DNA of 64,000 bases from Sulfitobacter sp. 20_GPM-1509m (GCF_000620505.1 NZ_KK211144.1:503681-567680); one strand, 5' to 3'; numbered from the stretch's first letter, positions 8,847 through 18,157 are shown. Numbers and translations: made by a program. Notes: generated from the letters alone by a model not told the origin.

Positions 8847-9146
8847 TTAGTTCGGGTCCAAAACGCTGGAACCGCGTTTGAAGTCGCCCACGGTATAAGT
8901 GGGTTCGGCCACGCCCGAGCAGACCGGTTTGCCGTATTTATCAAGACGCTGGGACAGATACCCTTCGAGACCGTCGTCGATGATCCAGTGGTCGCAGCCG
9001 TTGGGGTCAACCCAGATGCCGGCCTTGAGCTGGCTCAGGTCCTTGCGGTCAAAGCCACGGTCGACGGTTTTGTCTGGCGAATACCCGGTGCCGCAAGCGG
9101 CAAGGCCGAAGGCACACAAGCTCAGCGAAAGTGCAATGCGTTTCAC
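8847..9146 (-). CDS. Small lipoprotein with two-cysteine envelope module
   Basis: 99 residues starting at a GTG at 9146, chosen because GAGGGG lies 9 bases upstream. The N-terminus is a lipoprotein signal with lipobox LAAC, so Cys18 should be lipidated. The remaining ~80 residues contain one recognisable block: GIWVDPNGCDHWIIDDG followed by EGYL and GKPVC, with Cys51 and Cys76. The same block occurs in the adjacent OmpA-family gene, 13 bases upstream in the same operon. Function unknown; an outer-membrane or periplasmic location is inferred from the lipobox. Confidence 0.75.
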   Translation of the reverse strand: MKRIALSLSLCAFGLAACGTGYSPDKTVDRGFDRKDLSQLKAGIWVDPNGCDHWIIDDGLEGYLSQRLDKYGKPVCSGVAEPTYTVGDFKRGSSVLDPN

Positions 9147-9159
9147 AATAATGGTCCCC

Positions 9160-9750
9160 TCAACGGATACAGATAATTTCGACACGACGGTTCTTGGCCA
9201 TGCCAGCCGCCGAGTTGTTCGGAGCAGCAGGCATACGCTCGCCGTAGCCACGCACATCGGCGATACGGGCGCCGGTGGATTGTGCGACCGATGCGACCGC
9301 ATTGGCGCGGTTCAGCGACAGACGCATGTTATAGGCGTCCGAGGCGCGGCTGTCGGTGTGGCCTGTGATGATATAGCTGGTGGCACCGGTGCTCTGGAAG
9401 AACTGGGCCAGACGCTGTTTGCCTGCCGCCGAAATACGGTAGCTGTCGGTGGCAAAGAACTGGTCGGTTTCCATCACGCCGCAGACATTGCCCCGGCGGC
9501 AGACAGGAATACCCTGACGCGACACGTGGGGTGTCATATAGCCTTCGGCGCCGTCATCCATGACCCAGTGTTCACATCCGTCCGGATCGACCCAGATGGT
9601 TGGAATGTACTGGCCACGGTCGCGGCCTCCTTGCGATCGTGTCTGCGCGTCGACGTCCGCCGCCGACACAACAACTGTCGCAAGTGCGACGGCCATTGCA
9701 GAAACCACGCGCATAAATGCACTTGTGGTTTTGGAAAGTGTGTTACCCAC
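9160..9750 (-). CDS. OmpA-family protein with N-terminal two-cysteine module
   Basis: 196 residues from GTG at 9750, preceded by AAGGGA. It has a signal peptide (residues about 10-35), then TIWVDPDGCEHWVMDDG with Cys59 and Cys84, then a C-terminal OmpA-like peptidoglycan-binding domain with IITGHTDSRASDAYNMRLS near 130-148 and NRRVEI near the end. It should tether the outer envelope to peptidoglycan. No beta-barrel is present, so it is not a classical porin. It forms an operon with the small lipoprotein carrying the same module. Confidence 0.85.
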   Translation of the reverse strand: MGNTLSKTTSAFMRVVSAMAVALATVVVSAADVDAQTRSQGGRDRGQYIPTIWVDPDGCEHWVMDDGAEGYMTPHVSRQGIPVCRRGNVCGVMETDQFFATDSYRISAAGKQRLAQFFQSTGATSYIITGHTDSRASDAYNMRLSLNRANAVASVAQSTGARIADVRGYGERMPAAPNNSAAGMAKNRRVEIICIR

Positions 9751-9879
9751 AGCCCTGTCCCTTATCAAATGTTCCCCCGCAAAGACCCGGTAATAAAAAA
9801 TTGGCAGCTCGGGGCTTTGCTACTACTGTTTCAGAGTAGGAAAGTTTTACCGCTGTGTGAAGTCGCTTTAACCGCATAT

Positions 9880-9898
9880 TGTGGCTATTTTCGCCACA
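9880..9898. promoter_or_regulatory. Short inverted repeat upstream of the OmpA-family gene
   Basis: TGTGGC and GCCACA separated by seven bases, in the AT-rich 199-base region between miaB and the OmpA-family gene. It is a possible regulator site; nothing ties it to a named protein. Confidence 0.3.
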
Positions 9899-9949
9899 CT
9901 TAGGGGGTGAAGTTCAAATTTATGCCACATTTGGACACAGCCGCAGGGA

Positions 9950-11287
9950 TCAATCCAGCAACACGCCGCCCAGGGAATTGGTGCCGGACGACACGATTCT
10001 GACCGGGCGCACTTCGCCGGGGTTCACGTCAACGGCATCGACATGGACCGCGTGCAGATAGTCCGACTTGCCCACCATCTGACCCTTCTGGCGGCCCGGT
10101 TTTTCGAACAGGACATTCAGCGTGCGGCCGACCATCTCCTGCTGGATCTCACGCTGGTGACGCGTGATCAGAGCCTGGATGCGCTGCAGGCGCGCATCGC
10201 CTTCGGCGGGGTCGACCTGGGGGCGCTCGGCGGCCGGCGTACCGGGGCGGGTCGAATATTTGAAGGAATAGGCATAGCCGTATCTGACCTCTTCGATCAG
10301 ATCCAGCGTGGCCTGAAAATCGGCTTCTGTCTCTTCGGGGAAGCCCACGATGAAATCGCCTGACATCACGATATCGGGCCGTGCGGTGCGGATGCGTTCG
10401 ATCAGCCGCAAGTAGCTTTCGGCGGTGTGGCTGCGGTTCATCCGTTTCAGAATACGGTCGCTGCCCGATTGCACGGGCAGGTGCAGATAGGGCATCAGCT
10501 TGGCACAGGTGCCGTGCGCCTCGATCAGCTCGTCCGTCATGTCGTTGGGGTGGCTGGTGGTAAAGCGGATGCGCTCCAGCCCGTCGACCTTGTCCAGATC
10601 CCAGATCAGCTTGGCCAATGTGTAATCCGACCCGTCCGGCCCTGCCCCGTGATAGGCGTTTACGTTCTGGCCCAGCAGGGTGATCTCGCGCACGCCGCGT
10701 TCCACCAGATCGCGGGCCTCATCCAGGATGCGGGCAGCGGGGCGGCTGACTTCGGCGCCACGGGTGTAGGGCACCACGCAAAAGGCACAGAATTTGTCAC
10801 AGCCTTCCTGCACGGTCAGAAAGGCGGTGGGGCCGCGTGCCGCCTTGGGACGCGACTTGAGCTGCTCGAACTTGTCCTCTTCGGGAAAATCCGTATCCAG
10901 CGATTTCTCGCCCCGGCGCGCCTTTGCCTCCATTTCGGGCAGGCGGTGATAGCTTTGCGGGCCGACCACCAGATCGACCAGCGGCTGACGGCGCATGATC
11001 TCGGCGCCTTCGGCCTGCGCCACGCAGCCCGCAACGCCGATCATCAGGTCGGGCTTGTCATCTTTCAGATCGCGGTAGCGGCCCAGCTCAGAATAGATCT
11101 TTTCGGCCGCTTTCTCGCGGATGTGACAGGTGTTCAGCAGGATCATGTCCGCATCTGCCGCCGTTCCGGTTTCGACATAGCCTTGCCCGCCCAGCGCCTC
11201 GGCCATGCGCTCGCTGTCATAGACGTTCATCTGGCAACCGTAGGTCTTGATAAACAATTTCTTGGGTGCGGGTTTTGTCTGTGTCAT
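9950..11287 (-). CDS. miaB: tRNA-2-methylthio-N6-isopentenyladenosine synthase
   Basis: Radical-SAM methylthiotransferase acting on i6A37 of tRNA. About 445 residues: an N-terminal UPF0004 domain starting [13 protein letters not shown] with three cluster Cys, the radical-SAM [17 protein letters not shown] near 150-166, and a C-terminal TRAM domain near 375-440. The start is set at 11287; an in-frame ATG three codons earlier (11296) is equally possible. It is the first gene of the leftward housekeeping block, but here two envelope genes separate it from phoH. Confidence 0.96.
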   Translation of the reverse strand: MTQTKPAPKKLFIKTYGCQMNVYDSERMAEALGGQGYVETGTAADADMILLNTCHIREKAAEKIYSELGRYRDLKDDKPDLMIGVAGCVAQAEGAEIMRRQPLVDLVVGPQSYHRLPEMEAKARRGEKSLDTDFPEEDKFEQLKSRPKAARGPTAFLTVQEGCDKFCAFCVVPYTRGAEVSRPAARILDEARDLVERGVREITLLGQNVNAYHGAGPDGSDYTLAKLIWDLDKVDGLERIRFTTSHPNDMTDELIEAHGTCAKLMPYLHLPVQSGSDRILKRMNRSHTAESYLRLIERIRTARPDIVMSGDFIVGFPEETEADFQATLDLIEEVRYGYAYSFKYSTRPGTPAAERPQVDPAEGDARLQRIQALITRHQREIQQEMVGRTLNVLFEKPGRQKGQMVGKSDYLHAVHVDAVDVNPGEVRPVRIVSSGTNSLGGVLLD

Positions 11288-11395
11288 GACGGGCATCCGG
11301 GCATCTGGGGTCAGTGCGGGGTGCTATCAGCAAGGCGCGCATCTTGCAATGAGAGCCAGATTGTCGGACTTTGCGCAAAACGAACAGGCCCCGGA

Positions 11396-12262
11396 ATGAT
11401 GTACCCCTCTCTCGATGAATTTATGAAGGACGCAGGCACCGTTCTGGCCAAAGGTCCGATTGCCCTGGTCATGGTCGAAGACGACGTCGAGGTTGCCACA
11501 ACCCTGCGCCACCACCAGCAGTTGGGGTTCGCGGCGGTGCTGGCCTTCATGCCGAAGGATTTTGCGCTGCCACGTGATCTGGAGGAGAGCATCATCCGCA
11601 TCACCTATGACGTGACCCTCGAGGGTGCCGTCCAGCAGGCCGTGAACCGGATCAATGACGCTGCCATCGGGCAATGGATGTTCTACTGCTACAACGCCGA
11701 ATACCTGTTCCACCCGTTTTGCGAGACCCGCAGCGTAGGAGAGATGCTGGCCTTTCACACCGAGGAACGACGCTCGGCGATGCTGACCTATGTGGTGGAT
11801 CTGTACGCTGAGGATCTGAACACCTATCCCGATGCGGTTTCACTGGATCATGCCTTTCTCGACCGTTCGGGCTATTACGCGCTGGCCCGCAAGGACCCGG
11901 CCACCGGACATCCGCGGGAGCGACAGCTGGATTTCTTCGGCGGCCTGCGCTGGCGCTACGAGGAACACGTGCCCGCCGCCCGCCGCAAGATCGACCGGAT
12001 CGCGATATTCCGTGCCGCCCCCAAACTGCGCCTGCGCGAGGATCACACGTTCAACGTCGAGGAATACAACACCTTTGCCTGCCCGTGGCACCACAACATC
12101 ACGGCAGCGATTGCGTCCTTCCGTACCGCCAAGGCGCTGAAGCGCAATCCCGGCAGCACCTTTGATATTCCCACGTTCAAATGGCACAACTCGGCACCGT
12201 TTGAATGGCATTCACGGCAGTTGTTGGATTTGGGGCTGATGGAACCGGGGCAGTGGTTTTAG
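11396..12262 (+). CDS. Conserved glycosyltransferase family 2-like protein
   Basis: 288 residues from the ATG ATG at 11396/11399. It resembles a protein common in Rhodobacteraceae that is usually called glycosyltransferase family 2. Visible features are MVEDDVEVATTLRHH near 25-40, FYCYNAEYLFHPFCETR near 100-116, and a C-terminal FNVEEYNTFACPWHHN and PTFKWHNSAPFEWHS. No clear DxD metal motif could be assigned and no membrane segment is seen, so activity and acceptor are unknown. It diverges from miaB across about 108 bases, with no same-strand partner. Confidence 0.6.
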   Translation: MMYPSLDEFMKDAGTVLAKGPIALVMVEDDVEVATTLRHHQQLGFAAVLAFMPKDFALPRDLEESIIRITYDVTLEGAVQQAVNRINDAAIGQWMFYCYNAEYLFHPFCETRSVGEMLAFHTEERRSAMLTYVVDLYAEDLNTYPDAVSLDHAFLDRSGYYALARKDPATGHPRERQLDFFGGLRWRYEEHVPAARRKIDRIAIFRAAPKLRLREDHTFNVEEYNTFACPWHHNITAAIASFRTAKALKRNPGSTFDIPTFKWHNSAPFEWHSRQLLDLGLMEPGQWF

Positions 12263-12881
12263 CGGTCTGGTGTTGAATGTCTCAAATCTTTGACCCGATA
12301 CGCCTGACTTTCTGAATCCGGTCGATGGGCCGCGTCACGCAATACTGAGCTGATCGTCACGCTTTGCTGACCCGAACTGGGCGTTTAAGGAACCGCTGAC
12401 AATTGACGCACTGCGGGACTTTGCGTCCGTTAAGTGTTTTGACATACTCAGCTTGTACCCACATCATGAGCAACCAGATGCGGAATAGGGAAATAGTAAG
12501 TTGAGCGCCAATCAAATCGTATTTCTATCGCTGCCTTTCGTGGTTTGCACATGTATCGTTCTGACTGTCCTAAAGATCAGACGGGAAAAGCGAAATCGAC
12601 CTATTCAAACCCACAGGCCACATTCACCAAATGCTGGAAATGATCCAGTTGCATCGGCTCGTAGCATGATGGAAGGAAATGGAGCAGGTGCCCCATAAGC
12701 TTTAAACGGTTCGATGATTGGTCAGAAGAGTAAATTAGGGCTCTTTCTCGACCTTCGCCGCACGCTGGCTCAATGTCTGCATTGTCGGTTTGATTGCACG
12801 ATGGTGTCAGTCGTCTCTGAACATCCCTGTCGATTTTTGGTGCAGATGGAGGACTAATTTGGCGTCGACCAGCACCAGAAC
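12263..12881. other. AT-richer intergenic region
   Basis: About 620 bases without a convincing conserved gene, visibly richer in A and T than the flanks. It contains one small possible reading frame (12501-12698). I see no inverted terminal repeats, transposase fragment or tRNA that would identify it as a mobile element. It may be a decayed insert. Confidence 0.5.
12501..12698 (+). CDS. Possible small membrane protein (uncertain)
   Basis: 65 codons from a TTG. Residues 5-27 (IVFLSLPFVVCTCIVLTVL) would form one membrane helix followed by a basic stretch RREKRNR, a plausible positive-inside anchor. The start has only a weak upstream purine stretch and no homologue is recognised. It could be a chance reading frame within the AT-richer gap. 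Confidence 0.25.
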   Translation: MSANQIVFLSLPFVVCTCIVLTVLKIRREKRNRPIQTHRPHSPNAGNDPVASARSMMEGNGAGAP

Positions 12882-13676
12882 CTAACCGCGCAGCACCGGA
12901 AACCAGTCCTCGCGCAGGCGTTGTCCCGGCTGCATGTCATGCCCCGGAAACGGCGGTGATGTGGGGCCGGGCCGCGCGACATAGCGGGCGTCGTCCCCCA
13001 CCAGCCGCAAGGAAAACGCACGGCGGCGGCTGTCGCTGGTGTTGCCCCGCGCGCCATGCAGGGTGCGGTAATGAAACGCCACCGCATCGCCCGGCTGCAT
13101 CTGGTATTCGACAACGGTCATGCCTTCGGCGTCCGGGTCGGGCACCGGCATGTAGGGTGCGGGATCAAAGAACGCATCGCCCTTGGCCCAGCGGGTCGGC
13201 AACACATCCTTTTCCCACAGATGCGATCCGGCGACACAGCGCAGACTGGCGGTGGACACAGGATCAAGCGGCGACCAAAAGCTGACAACCTGCTGTCCTT
13301 CGACAAAATAATAGGGCCCGTCGGTATGCCACGGCGTCGCCATCGAGGTTCCCGGCTCTTTCACCAGCACATGATCGTGGAACAGTTGCACGCGGTCCGA
13401 GCCCATGAGGGCGGCGGCCACTTCGGCGGCGCGCGATGTGCGAATGACCTGTTCGAACTCGGGGATGCGCTGCCAGTTGCAGTAGTCGTCAAAGAACCGC
13501 CCGCGCTCGCCCTCACGCTTGTTTTCCGAAGCGTATGGGCCGGGCTCGTCCATATTGCGTGCGACACCGGCGCGCAGTGTTTCGACATGGTCGGCAAACA
13601 GACCGCGCACCAGCACAACGCCGTCGCGGCGATAGGTGTCGATCTGGTCCTGGGTCACGAATGGCTCTTGGGTCAT
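12882..13676 (-). CDS. Phytanoyl-CoA dioxygenase (PhyH) family protein
   Basis: Fe(II)/2-oxoglutarate-dependent oxygenase; 264 residues. The iron-binding facial triad is visible as His and Asp in WHTDGPYYF near 133-141 and His in FHYRTLHGARGN near 207-218, with the 2-oxoglutarate Arg in RRRAFSLR shortly after. Members hydroxylate small molecules such as phytanoyl-CoA, ectoine or phosphonates; the substrate here cannot be assigned. It is a single gene ending beside the AT-richer gap and facing away from irr. Confidence 0.85.
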   Translation of the reverse strand: MTQEPFVTQDQIDTYRRDGVVLVRGLFADHVETLRAGVARNMDEPGPYASENKREGERGRFFDDYCNWQRIPEFEQVIRTSRAAEVAAALMGSDRVQLFHDHVLVKEPGTSMATPWHTDGPYYFVEGQQVVSFWSPLDPVSTASLRCVAGSHLWEKDVLPTRWAKGDAFFDPAPYMPVPDPDAEGMTVVEYQMQPGDAVAFHYRTLHGARGNTSDSRRRAFSLRLVGDDARYVARPGPTSPPFPGHDMQPGQRLREDWFPVLRG

Positions 13677-13717
13677 GGGTGCAAAAATCCGGTATTATCC
13701 TGCACCTTGGTGCCGCG

Positions 13718-14137
13718 TTACGGTTTCTTGCGCAACCGAATCACCACGTCCACCGACGAAATTTCCGCACCCGCAGGGGCATTGGGCAGCCGCGAGATCA
13801 CCAGTTCATCCGAGGGTGCATCACTCAGCCGCGCCTCGTCTTCCCAGAAGAAATGCGGGTGGTCGTGGGTGTTGGTGTCGAAGTAACTTTTCGATCCGTC
13901 GACCGTGACCTCTTGCAGCAATCCCGCGTCGCAAAAGGTGCGCAGCGTGTTGTACACAGTGGCCAAAGACACGGCTTCGCCTTCGATCTTGGCAGCCTCG
14001 AACAGGCTTTCGGCGGTGACATGGCGGTGTTGGCCGTCACCGATCAGCAGGGCAGCCAAGGTCACGCGCTGCCGTGTCGGGCGCAATCCTGCCCCCGCCA
14101 GCCACTCGGTTCCGATGTCATGTTGCGACTGCGCCAT
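13718..14137 (-). CDS. irr: Fur-family iron response regulator Irr
   Basis: Haem-responsive Fur-family transcription factor of alphaproteobacteria, acting under low iron. 139 residues from the ATG at 14137, preceded by GAGGGC. The DNA-binding winged helix is GLRPTRQRVTLAALL with SLATVYNTLRTFCDAGLL near 56-73; the metal-binding segment THDHPHFFWEDE near 90-101 replaces the longer Fur site. Adjacency to fabA is the typical alphaproteobacterial location of irr and supports this call over fur or zur. Confidence 0.85.
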   Translation of the reverse strand: MAQSQHDIGTEWLAGAGLRPTRQRVTLAALLIGDGQHRHVTAESLFEAAKIEGEAVSLATVYNTLRTFCDAGLLQEVTVDGSKSYFDTNTHDHPHFFWEDEARLSDAPSDELVISRLPNAPAGAEISSVDVVIRLRKKP

Positions 14138-14390
14138 GCCTGCCCTCAATTCAATTCCTTCCCTATATAGAGGGCGCATCAGGTGATTTTCAAACGGAAA
14201 TCAACGCAGCGTGACATCCCGGCACCATATCGGTCAGGCTTTCGCGCCCCGCAGGCGCCTCTCACAACGCCGCAACCGCAACCCGTGCGACCCAAGGGCG
14301 CGGCCGCTGTACCCTTCGGCACACTTGGCAACACCGGCACACGGGTGCTAGAGGGGTTTAATTGCAAGAATGCGAAGGGAATTCCGTAAT

Positions 14391-14900
14391 ATGTCCGACT
14401 ATCCCACCAGTTTCGACCGCGACGACCTTCTTAAATGTGCGCGCGGAGAGCTTTTCGGGCCCGGCAACGCCCAGTTGCCAGAACCGCCGATGCTGATGAT
14501 GGACCGGATCACGGATATTTCGGGCGACCGCGGCCTGCACGAAAAAGGCCACGTTGTCGCCGAATTCGATATCAAACCCGACCTGTGGTTCTTTGATTGC
14601 CATTTTCCTGGCAACCCGATCATGCCCGGCTGTCTGGGTCTGGACGGGCTGTGGCAGCTGACCGGCTTCAACCTGGGCTGGCGCGGCTGGCAGGGGCGCG
14701 GCTATGCCCTGGGCGTGGGCGAGGTCAAGCTGACAGGCATGGTCCGGCCCGACCGCAAGCTGCTGACATATTACGTCGATTTCACCAAAGCGATCCAGAC
14801 GCGCCGCCTGACCATGGGCGTGGCCAACGGACGGGTGGAAGCAGACGGAGAAACCATCTATCAAGTGACTGACATGAAGGTCGCTCTGTCCGAGAGCTGA
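14391..14900 (+). CDS. fabA: 3-hydroxydecanoyl-ACP dehydratase/isomerase
   Basis: Dehydrates 3-hydroxyacyl-ACP and isomerises trans-2- to cis-3-decenoyl-ACP, the branch point to unsaturated fatty acids. 169 residues. The hot-dog fold active site is in [21 protein letters not shown] near 67-87: the catalytic His is in CHFPGNP and the Asp in GLDGLWQ. The ATG at 14391 is preceded by GAAGGGA. It heads the fabA-fabB-fabI operon, with irr divergent upstream. Confidence 0.97.
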   Translation: MSDYPTSFDRDDLLKCARGELFGPGNAQLPEPPMLMMDRITDISGDRGLHEKGHVVAEFDIKPDLWFFDCHFPGNPIMPGCLGLDGLWQLTGFNLGWRGWQGRGYALGVGEVKLTGMVRPDRKLLTYYVDFTKAIQTRRLTMGVANGRVEADGETIYQVTDMKVALSES

Positions 14901-14933
14901 ACCGGAAGGGTCTGAGGTCTGAAGGAGTTTACC

Positions 14934-16163
14934 ATGCGCCGAGTCGTCGTGACAGGGCTGGGGATTGTGTCGTCCATCGGCAACAATGCAAGCGAAGTGC
15001 TGGCCGCCCTCAAGGCTGGCAAATCCGGTATCGTGGCATCCGAAGAGATGACCGAACACGGGTTTCGCAGCCGCATCGCAGGGACGTTGAAAATCGACGT
15101 CTCCGAAATGGTCGATAAACGCACGTTGCGTTTCATGGGCCCCGGGGCGGCATACGCCCATATCGCGATGGCCGAAGCCATTGCCGACGCGGGTCTGACC
15201 GAAGATGATATCGTGAACCCGCGCACCGGTCTTGTGGCCGGCTCGGGCGGTCCATCCACATCCGCGCTGTTCCAGGCGCACCAGACGGTGCTGTCCACGG
15301 GTGCGACCAAACGCATCGGGCCCTTTGCCGTGCCCAAATGCATGTCCTCGACGATCAGCGCCAACCTGGCGACGGCCTACAAGATCAAGGGCATCAACTA
15401 TTCGATCACATCCGCCTGCTCGACCTCTCTGCACTGCATCGGCAATGCCGCCGAACAGATCATGATGGGCAAACAGGACGTGATGTTTGCCGGTGGCGGC
15501 GAAGAACTGGACTGGACCCTGTCGTGCCTCTTCGACGCAATGGGTGCGATGTCGTCCAAGTTCAACGACACCCCTGACAAAGCGTCGCGCGCATTCGACG
15601 CCAACCGCGACGGTTTCGTTATCTCGGGCGGCGGCGGCATGGTCGTGCTGGAAGATCTGGAACATGCGCTGGCGCGCGGTGCCGAGATTTACGCCGAAGT
15701 GACCGGCTTTGCCGCCACTTCCGACGGGCACGATATGGTTGCCCCCTCGGGCGAGGGCGGTGAACGCGCGATGCGTCTGGCGCTGCAAACCCTGCCCGAA
15801 GGTCGCAAGGTCGGCTATATCAACGCCCACGGCACCTCGACCCCCGTCGGCGACGTCGGCGAAATCGAAGCGGTGCGCCGCGTGTTCGGCCAGGGCTCCA
15901 CGCCGCCTGTGTCCTCGACCAAGTCGATGACAGGCCACGCACAAGGCGCCGCCGGTGCCCTTGAGGCGATCTTTTGCCTGCTGATGCTGAAACATGACTT
16001 CATCACCCCCTCGATCAACGTCGAGACGCTGGACGAGAGACTGGACCCCGCCGAGATTGCCACCAAGCTGGTGGAAAACGCAGGGCTGGACTCCGTCATG
16101 ACAAACTCGTTCGGGTTTGGCGGCACCAACGGGTCGATGATCCTTTCCAAATATAAAGAGTGA
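14934..16163 (+). CDS. fabB: 3-oxoacyl-ACP synthase I
   Basis: Elongating beta-ketoacyl-ACP synthase required for unsaturated fatty acids. 409 residues. The Cys-His-His triad is visible in TSACSTSLHC near 162, NAHGTSTPVGD near 300 and KSMTGHAQGAAGA near 335. Its pairing with fabA, 33 bases upstream, distinguishes it from fabF. A GAAGGAG site precedes the ATG. Confidence 0.97.
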   Translation: MRRVVVTGLGIVSSIGNNASEVLAALKAGKSGIVASEEMTEHGFRSRIAGTLKIDVSEMVDKRTLRFMGPGAAYAHIAMAEAIADAGLTEDDIVNPRTGLVAGSGGPSTSALFQAHQTVLSTGATKRIGPFAVPKCMSSTISANLATAYKIKGINYSITSACSTSLHCIGNAAEQIMMGKQDVMFAGGGEELDWTLSCLFDAMGAMSSKFNDTPDKASRAFDANRDGFVISGGGGMVVLEDLEHALARGAEIYAEVTGFAATSDGHDMVAPSGEGGERAMRLALQTLPEGRKVGYINAHGTSTPVGDVGEIEAVRRVFGQGSTPPVSSTKSMTGHAQGAAGALEAIFCLLMLKHDFITPSINVETLDERLDPAEIATKLVENAGLDSVMTNSFGFGGTNGSMILSKYKE

Positions 16164-16171
16164 TTGCAAAA

Positions 16172-16963
16172 ATGTCGGATGTGCTTGCAGGAAAACGCGG
16201 CCTGATTATGGGCGTGGCCAATGATCGTTCCATCGCATGGGGCATTGCCAAGGCGATGCACGCGGCCGGTGCCGAACTGGCTTTTACCTATCAGGGCGAG
16301 GCGTTCGGCAAGCGTCTTGAGCCGCTGGCGGCCTCGGTCGGGTCGGACTTCATGGTCGATGTTGACGTGACCGACGACGCCAGCCTGGACGGCGCGTTCG
16401 AGCAGTTGGGCGCACGCTGGCCGACGATTGATTTCGTGGTCCATGCCATTGCGTTTTCCGACAAATCCGAACTGACGGGGCGGTTCCTGAACACCAGCCG
16501 CGCCAACTTCAAGAACTCGATGGACATCTCGGCCTATTCCTTCATCGACGTGGCACGCCGTGCGCACCCGCTGATGGTGGAAAACGGTGGGACGTTGCTG
16601 ACGCTGACCTATCAGGGCAGCAACCGTGTGGTGCCGAACTATAACGTCATGGGTGTGGCCAAGGCGGCACTGGAAAGCGCAACGCGCTATCTGGCAAACG
16701 ACCTGGGCCCCGAAGGCATCCGCGTCAACGCCATCTCGCCCGGTCCGATGAAGACGCTGGCGGGTGCTGCGATTGGCGGGGCGCGCAAGACCTACAAGCA
16801 CACCGACCAGAACGCGCCGCTGCGCTCGAATGCGACGCTGGAAGCGGTGGGCGGTACGGCGGTCTATCTGGCGTCTGACGCGGGCGCCTGCACCACTGGC
16901 GAGATCATTCGCGTCGATGGCGGGTTTCATGTGCTGGGCATGCCGCAGCCGGATCACCTGTAA
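16172..16963 (+). CDS. fabI: Enoyl-ACP reductase (NADH)
   Basis: Last step of each fatty-acid elongation cycle and the usual triclosan target. 263 residues of the divergent SDR type: cofactor motif GLIMGVANDRSIAWGIA near 11-27 and catalytic YNVMGVAK near 157-164 (Tyr-x6-Lys). The ATG at 16172 (MSDVLAGKRG) is preferred over an in-frame GTG at 16160 that overlaps the fabB stop. Third gene of the fabA-fabB-fabI operon. Confidence 0.96.
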   Translation: MSDVLAGKRGLIMGVANDRSIAWGIAKAMHAAGAELAFTYQGEAFGKRLEPLAASVGSDFMVDVDVTDDASLDGAFEQLGARWPTIDFVVHAIAFSDKSELTGRFLNTSRANFKNSMDISAYSFIDVARRAHPLMVENGGTLLTLTYQGSNRVVPNYNVMGVAKAALESATRYLANDLGPEGIRVNAISPGPMKTLAGAAIGGARKTYKHTDQNAPLRSNATLEAVGGTAVYLASDAGACTTGEIIRVDGGFHVLGMPQPDHL

Positions 16964-16979
16964 GCGTCGGTTCCGGTTC

Positions 16980-17035
16980 GGGGGCGCTGCCCCCGCGCCT
17001 TTGGCGCTCCCCCGGGATATTTTTAGCCAAAAGAA
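16980..17035 (-). repeat. Dispersed element family 1, copy C
   Basis: On the minus strand it reads TTCTTTTGGC, three variable bases, AAATATCC, then GGGGGAGCGCC and GGGGGCAGCGCCCCC. It begins 6 bases after the THUMP methyltransferase stop, in the convergent space with fabI, and its GC-rich half is nearly identical to copy A. Confidence 0.87.
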
Positions 17036-17041
17036 TTGCGC

Positions 17042-18157
17042 TCAGCGCAAGGGATCTGTGCGCCAGAGCCAGATTTTCAGACCACCGTGGGCAACGGGGG
17101 CCTCTTGGGGCTTCCATGGCAGGCCGCAGGCCTTGGCAAGGCCCGGTTCCGAGGTGACAAGGCCGACGCGCCAGCCTTTGAAACGGGTTTTCAGGGTTTC
17201 GCCCAGCGTGCCGTAGAGCGGATAAAGCAGGTTCTTGTTGCCGATGCGCGCGCCATAGGGCGGGTTGACGATGACCAGGCCCGGTGGGCCCTCGGGTGGG
17301 GTGACCTCACCTGCGCCGTGGACGTCGAACTGACACAGCGGTGTAACCCCTGCCCGTTCAGCGTTTTGCGTGCTCATGCGGATGGCACCCTGATCGCGGT
17401 CTGATCCAAAGAACCGGGCGGGGCCTGTTATGTCCGGCATTGCGGTGCGCAGGGTGTCGAAAGCCTCTGCGTCGTAGGAGGCCAGTTTCTGGAAGGCAAA
17501 GTCGCGCGAGCGGCCCGGCTGCAGGTGGCTCGCGATTTCCGCCGCCTCGATCAGGAATGTGCCCGAGCCGCACATGGGGTCCACCACCGGTTCCACGCCA
17601 TCGTAACCGCATTGCCGCAGGAACATCGCGGCCAGATTCTCGCGCATGGGCGCCTTGCCCACCGCCTCTTTATGACCGCGCTTGTGCAGCGCCTCGCCCG
17701 AGGTATCGAGGCTGATGGTCACCGCGTTGTCATCGATGCGCACCTTGATGACGATTTCGGCTTCGGGCGACAGGGTCAGGCCGTGTGTGTCCCGCAGCGC
17801 TGTCTCGATCCGCTGGGTGGCGGCGCCCGCGTGATAGATCTTGGAGCGTTTGCAGGTGACCTGCACCCGCACAGGCACATCGGCGCGCAGAATGTCGCCC
17901 CAGGGGAATTTTCGCGCACGTTTGTCCAGTTGGGCCAGATGAAAGGCCATGAAGTGGCCCACGCGCACCAGCACCCGCACCGCGCCGCGCAGACAAAGGT
18001 TGGCGCGCCAGACATCCGCCCAGCCGCCGGTGATCGTGACCCCGCCGACGGAAGCCACAGGCGCGTCAAAACCGGCCTCGGCCACCTCGGTGGCAAGGAC
18101 ATGTTCCAGCCCGGGCGGGCAGACAAGGAATATTTCAAAAGGGTCAGGGGTGCTCAT
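17042..18157 (-). CDS. THUMP-domain class I RNA methyltransferase (RlmL-N/YpsC type)
   Basis: SAM-dependent methyltransferase that probably makes an m2G in 23S rRNA. About 371 residues: an N-terminal ferredoxin-like/THUMP part (residues about 1-150, VTCKRSKIYHAGAATQRIETAL) and a C-terminal Rossmann domain with VDPMCGSGTFLIEAA near 190 and the N6/N2 catalytic motif VNPPYGARIGN near 310. An in-frame ATG at 18169 is an alternative start. It lacks the RlmK half found in the E. coli fusion. Confidence 0.85.
   Translation of the reverse strand: MSTPDPFEIFLVCPPGLEHVLATEVAEAGFDAPVASVGGVTITGGWADVWRANLCLRGAVRVLVRVGHFMAFHLAQLDKRARKFPWGDILRADVPVRVQVTCKRSKIYHAGAATQRIETALRDTHGLTLSPEAEIVIKVRIDDNAVTISLDTSGEALHKRGHKEAVGKAPMRENLAAMFLRQCGYDGVEPVVDPMCGSGTFLIEAAEIASHLQPGRSRDFAFQKLASYDAEAFDTLRTAMPDITGPARFFGSDRDQGAIRMSTQNAERAGVTPLCQFDVHGAGEVTPPEGPPGLVIVNPPYGARIGNKNLLYPLYGTLGETLKTRFKGWRVGLVTSEPGLAKACGLPWKPQEAPVAHGGLKIWLWRTDPLR

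Noticed and set aside
10427-11395. Long upstream extension of the glycosyltransferase-like frame
   Set aside because: The extension is antisense to miaB and carries no protein-like sequence; the ATG at 11396 begins the conserved part.
12501-12698. Small frame as a confident gene
   Set aside because: Weak start site and no recognised homologue; kept only as a low-confidence feature.
14358-16169. 603-codon open frame antisense to fabA-fabB
   Set aside because: Same shadow effect; fabA and fabB have intact catalytic motifs and ribosome-binding sites.
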